This document shows positions 63,801 through 64,000 of a stretch of 64,000 nucleotides of DNA, piece by piece. The translations under genes were made by a program, and so were the position numbers. How positions within the stretch are numbered: the first letter of the stretch is position 1; each line of letters begins with the position of its first letter. This stretch comes from CAVQTK01 sp963716455 (GTDB lineage Bacteria > Pseudomonadota > Gammaproteobacteria > Coxiellales > Coxiellaceae): positions 180,783 to 244,782 of the forward strand of contig CAVQTK010000018.1 in NCBI GenBank assembly GCA_963716455.1. Reading direction: 5' to 3'. The notes beneath the pieces were generated by a model that worked only from the letters and a program-made list of their open reading frames with translations, was not told where the DNA came from and searched no databases.

Positions 63801-64000
63801 GAATACAAGCCGGAAATATTTATGTGAATCGTAATATGATTGGTGCTGTAGTCGGCGTACAACCTTTTGGAGGTAATAGACTCTCTGGAACAGGCCCTAA
63901 AGCAGGTGGCCCCCATTATCTTTCGCGACTCTGTAATGAAATTGTGTTAACTGTAAATATTACTGCGACAGGTGGTAATGCGGCATTAATGACGCTAGAA
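60832..64000 (+). pseudogene. putA: PutA, proline dehydrogenase / P5C dehydrogenase, frameshifted and cut by the window end
   Basis: Bifunctional proline to glutamate enzyme. First frame to 61884: SGVEALMRHYDLSTTEGIML, GYMYSYDMLGE, RPSISVKLSALYPRYE and LTLDAEEADRLDMSLD (PRODH barrel). At about 61812 the frame shifts; one fewer C in AGCCC gives SHWEGLGLAVQGYQKRALP and the open frame then runs to position 64000 with RLVKGAYWD, YPQFATHNA, CISPWNFPIAIFTGQ, catalytic Cys in SSAGQRCSAL and NMIGAVVGVQPFGG. No N-terminal DNA-binding RHH domain. Start uncertain (TTG 60832 or GTG 60862). As written, the P5CDH half is lost. Confidence 0.85.

Noticed and set aside
63704..63916. Antisense open frame at the window end
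   Set aside because: It lies opposite conserved PutA sequence (GAVVGVQPFGG) and is a shadow.

Overview
This is an AT-rich gammaproteobacterial chromosome segment. The order map / rpsB-tsf-pyrH-frr-uppS-cdsA-bamA-skp-lpxD-fabZ-lpxA, the minCDE operon, holC-valS next to lptFG, and guaB-guaA are all typical of gammaproteobacteria. Low G+C, many small palindromic repeats, an APC-transporter-rich gene content, a lysine-oxidation cluster and many broken surface genes suggest a host-associated lineage, perhaps Legionellales (Coxiella/Rickettsiella relatives). That placement is inference, not proof.

Layout. 1-840: 5' end of dapD (minus), then a tRNA cluster (Pro, Arg, His) with a long hairpin repeat between Pro and Arg. 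843-12053: map facing an envelope/translation operon (S2, EF-Ts, UMP kinase, RRF, UppS, CdsA, BamA, Skp, LpxD, FabZ, LpxA); dxr and rseP, often found in this run, are missing here. 12056-15818: an inverse autotransporter (intimin/invasin-like) split by a frameshift between barrel and passenger. 16017-20735: DUF47/PhoU-like plus Pit phosphate transporter, minCDE and a DUF1704 metallopeptidase, packed end to end. 20741-22413: repeats and a lineage-specific set of small membrane ORFs that may be one decayed gene. 22419-26941: APC permease, an unidentified gene scrap, ALDH7-type aldehyde dehydrogenase and a saccharopine/lysine dehydrogenase-like enzyme, probably lysine oxidation. 27050-33252: holD-like, valS, holC, lptF, lptG. 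33252-34724: an IS10-like element nested inside a TA-flanked miniature element that itself sits on the lptG stop codon. 34762-37872: NAD-malic enzyme and purB.

38425-54439 is an O-antigen/surface polysaccharide locus: WbpE-like aminotransferase, Wzz, CDP-glucose synthesis and dehydration (rfbF, rfbG), an RmlC-like epimerase, an SDR, Wzx, a CDP-glycerol glycerophosphotransferase relic, glycosyltransferases, a GalE-like epimerase, a Wzy candidate, ugd and a UDP-glucuronate 4-epimerase. At least six genes of this locus carry frameshifts. 54426-64000: an SDR dehydrogenase, a frameshifted APC permease, guaB, guaA, tadA, ppa and a frameshifted putA that runs off the window.

The main biological message is the contrast between wholly intact housekeeping genes and about ten broken accessory loci (adhesin, polysaccharide, amino-acid uptake and proline catabolism), together with several families of non-autonomous repeats and one recent IS insertion. 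This looks like a genome losing surface and catabolic functions. The alternative, that some indels are sequence errors or phase-variable tracts, needs reads to test. I did not find a CRISPR array, a toxin-antitoxin pair or a phage module.
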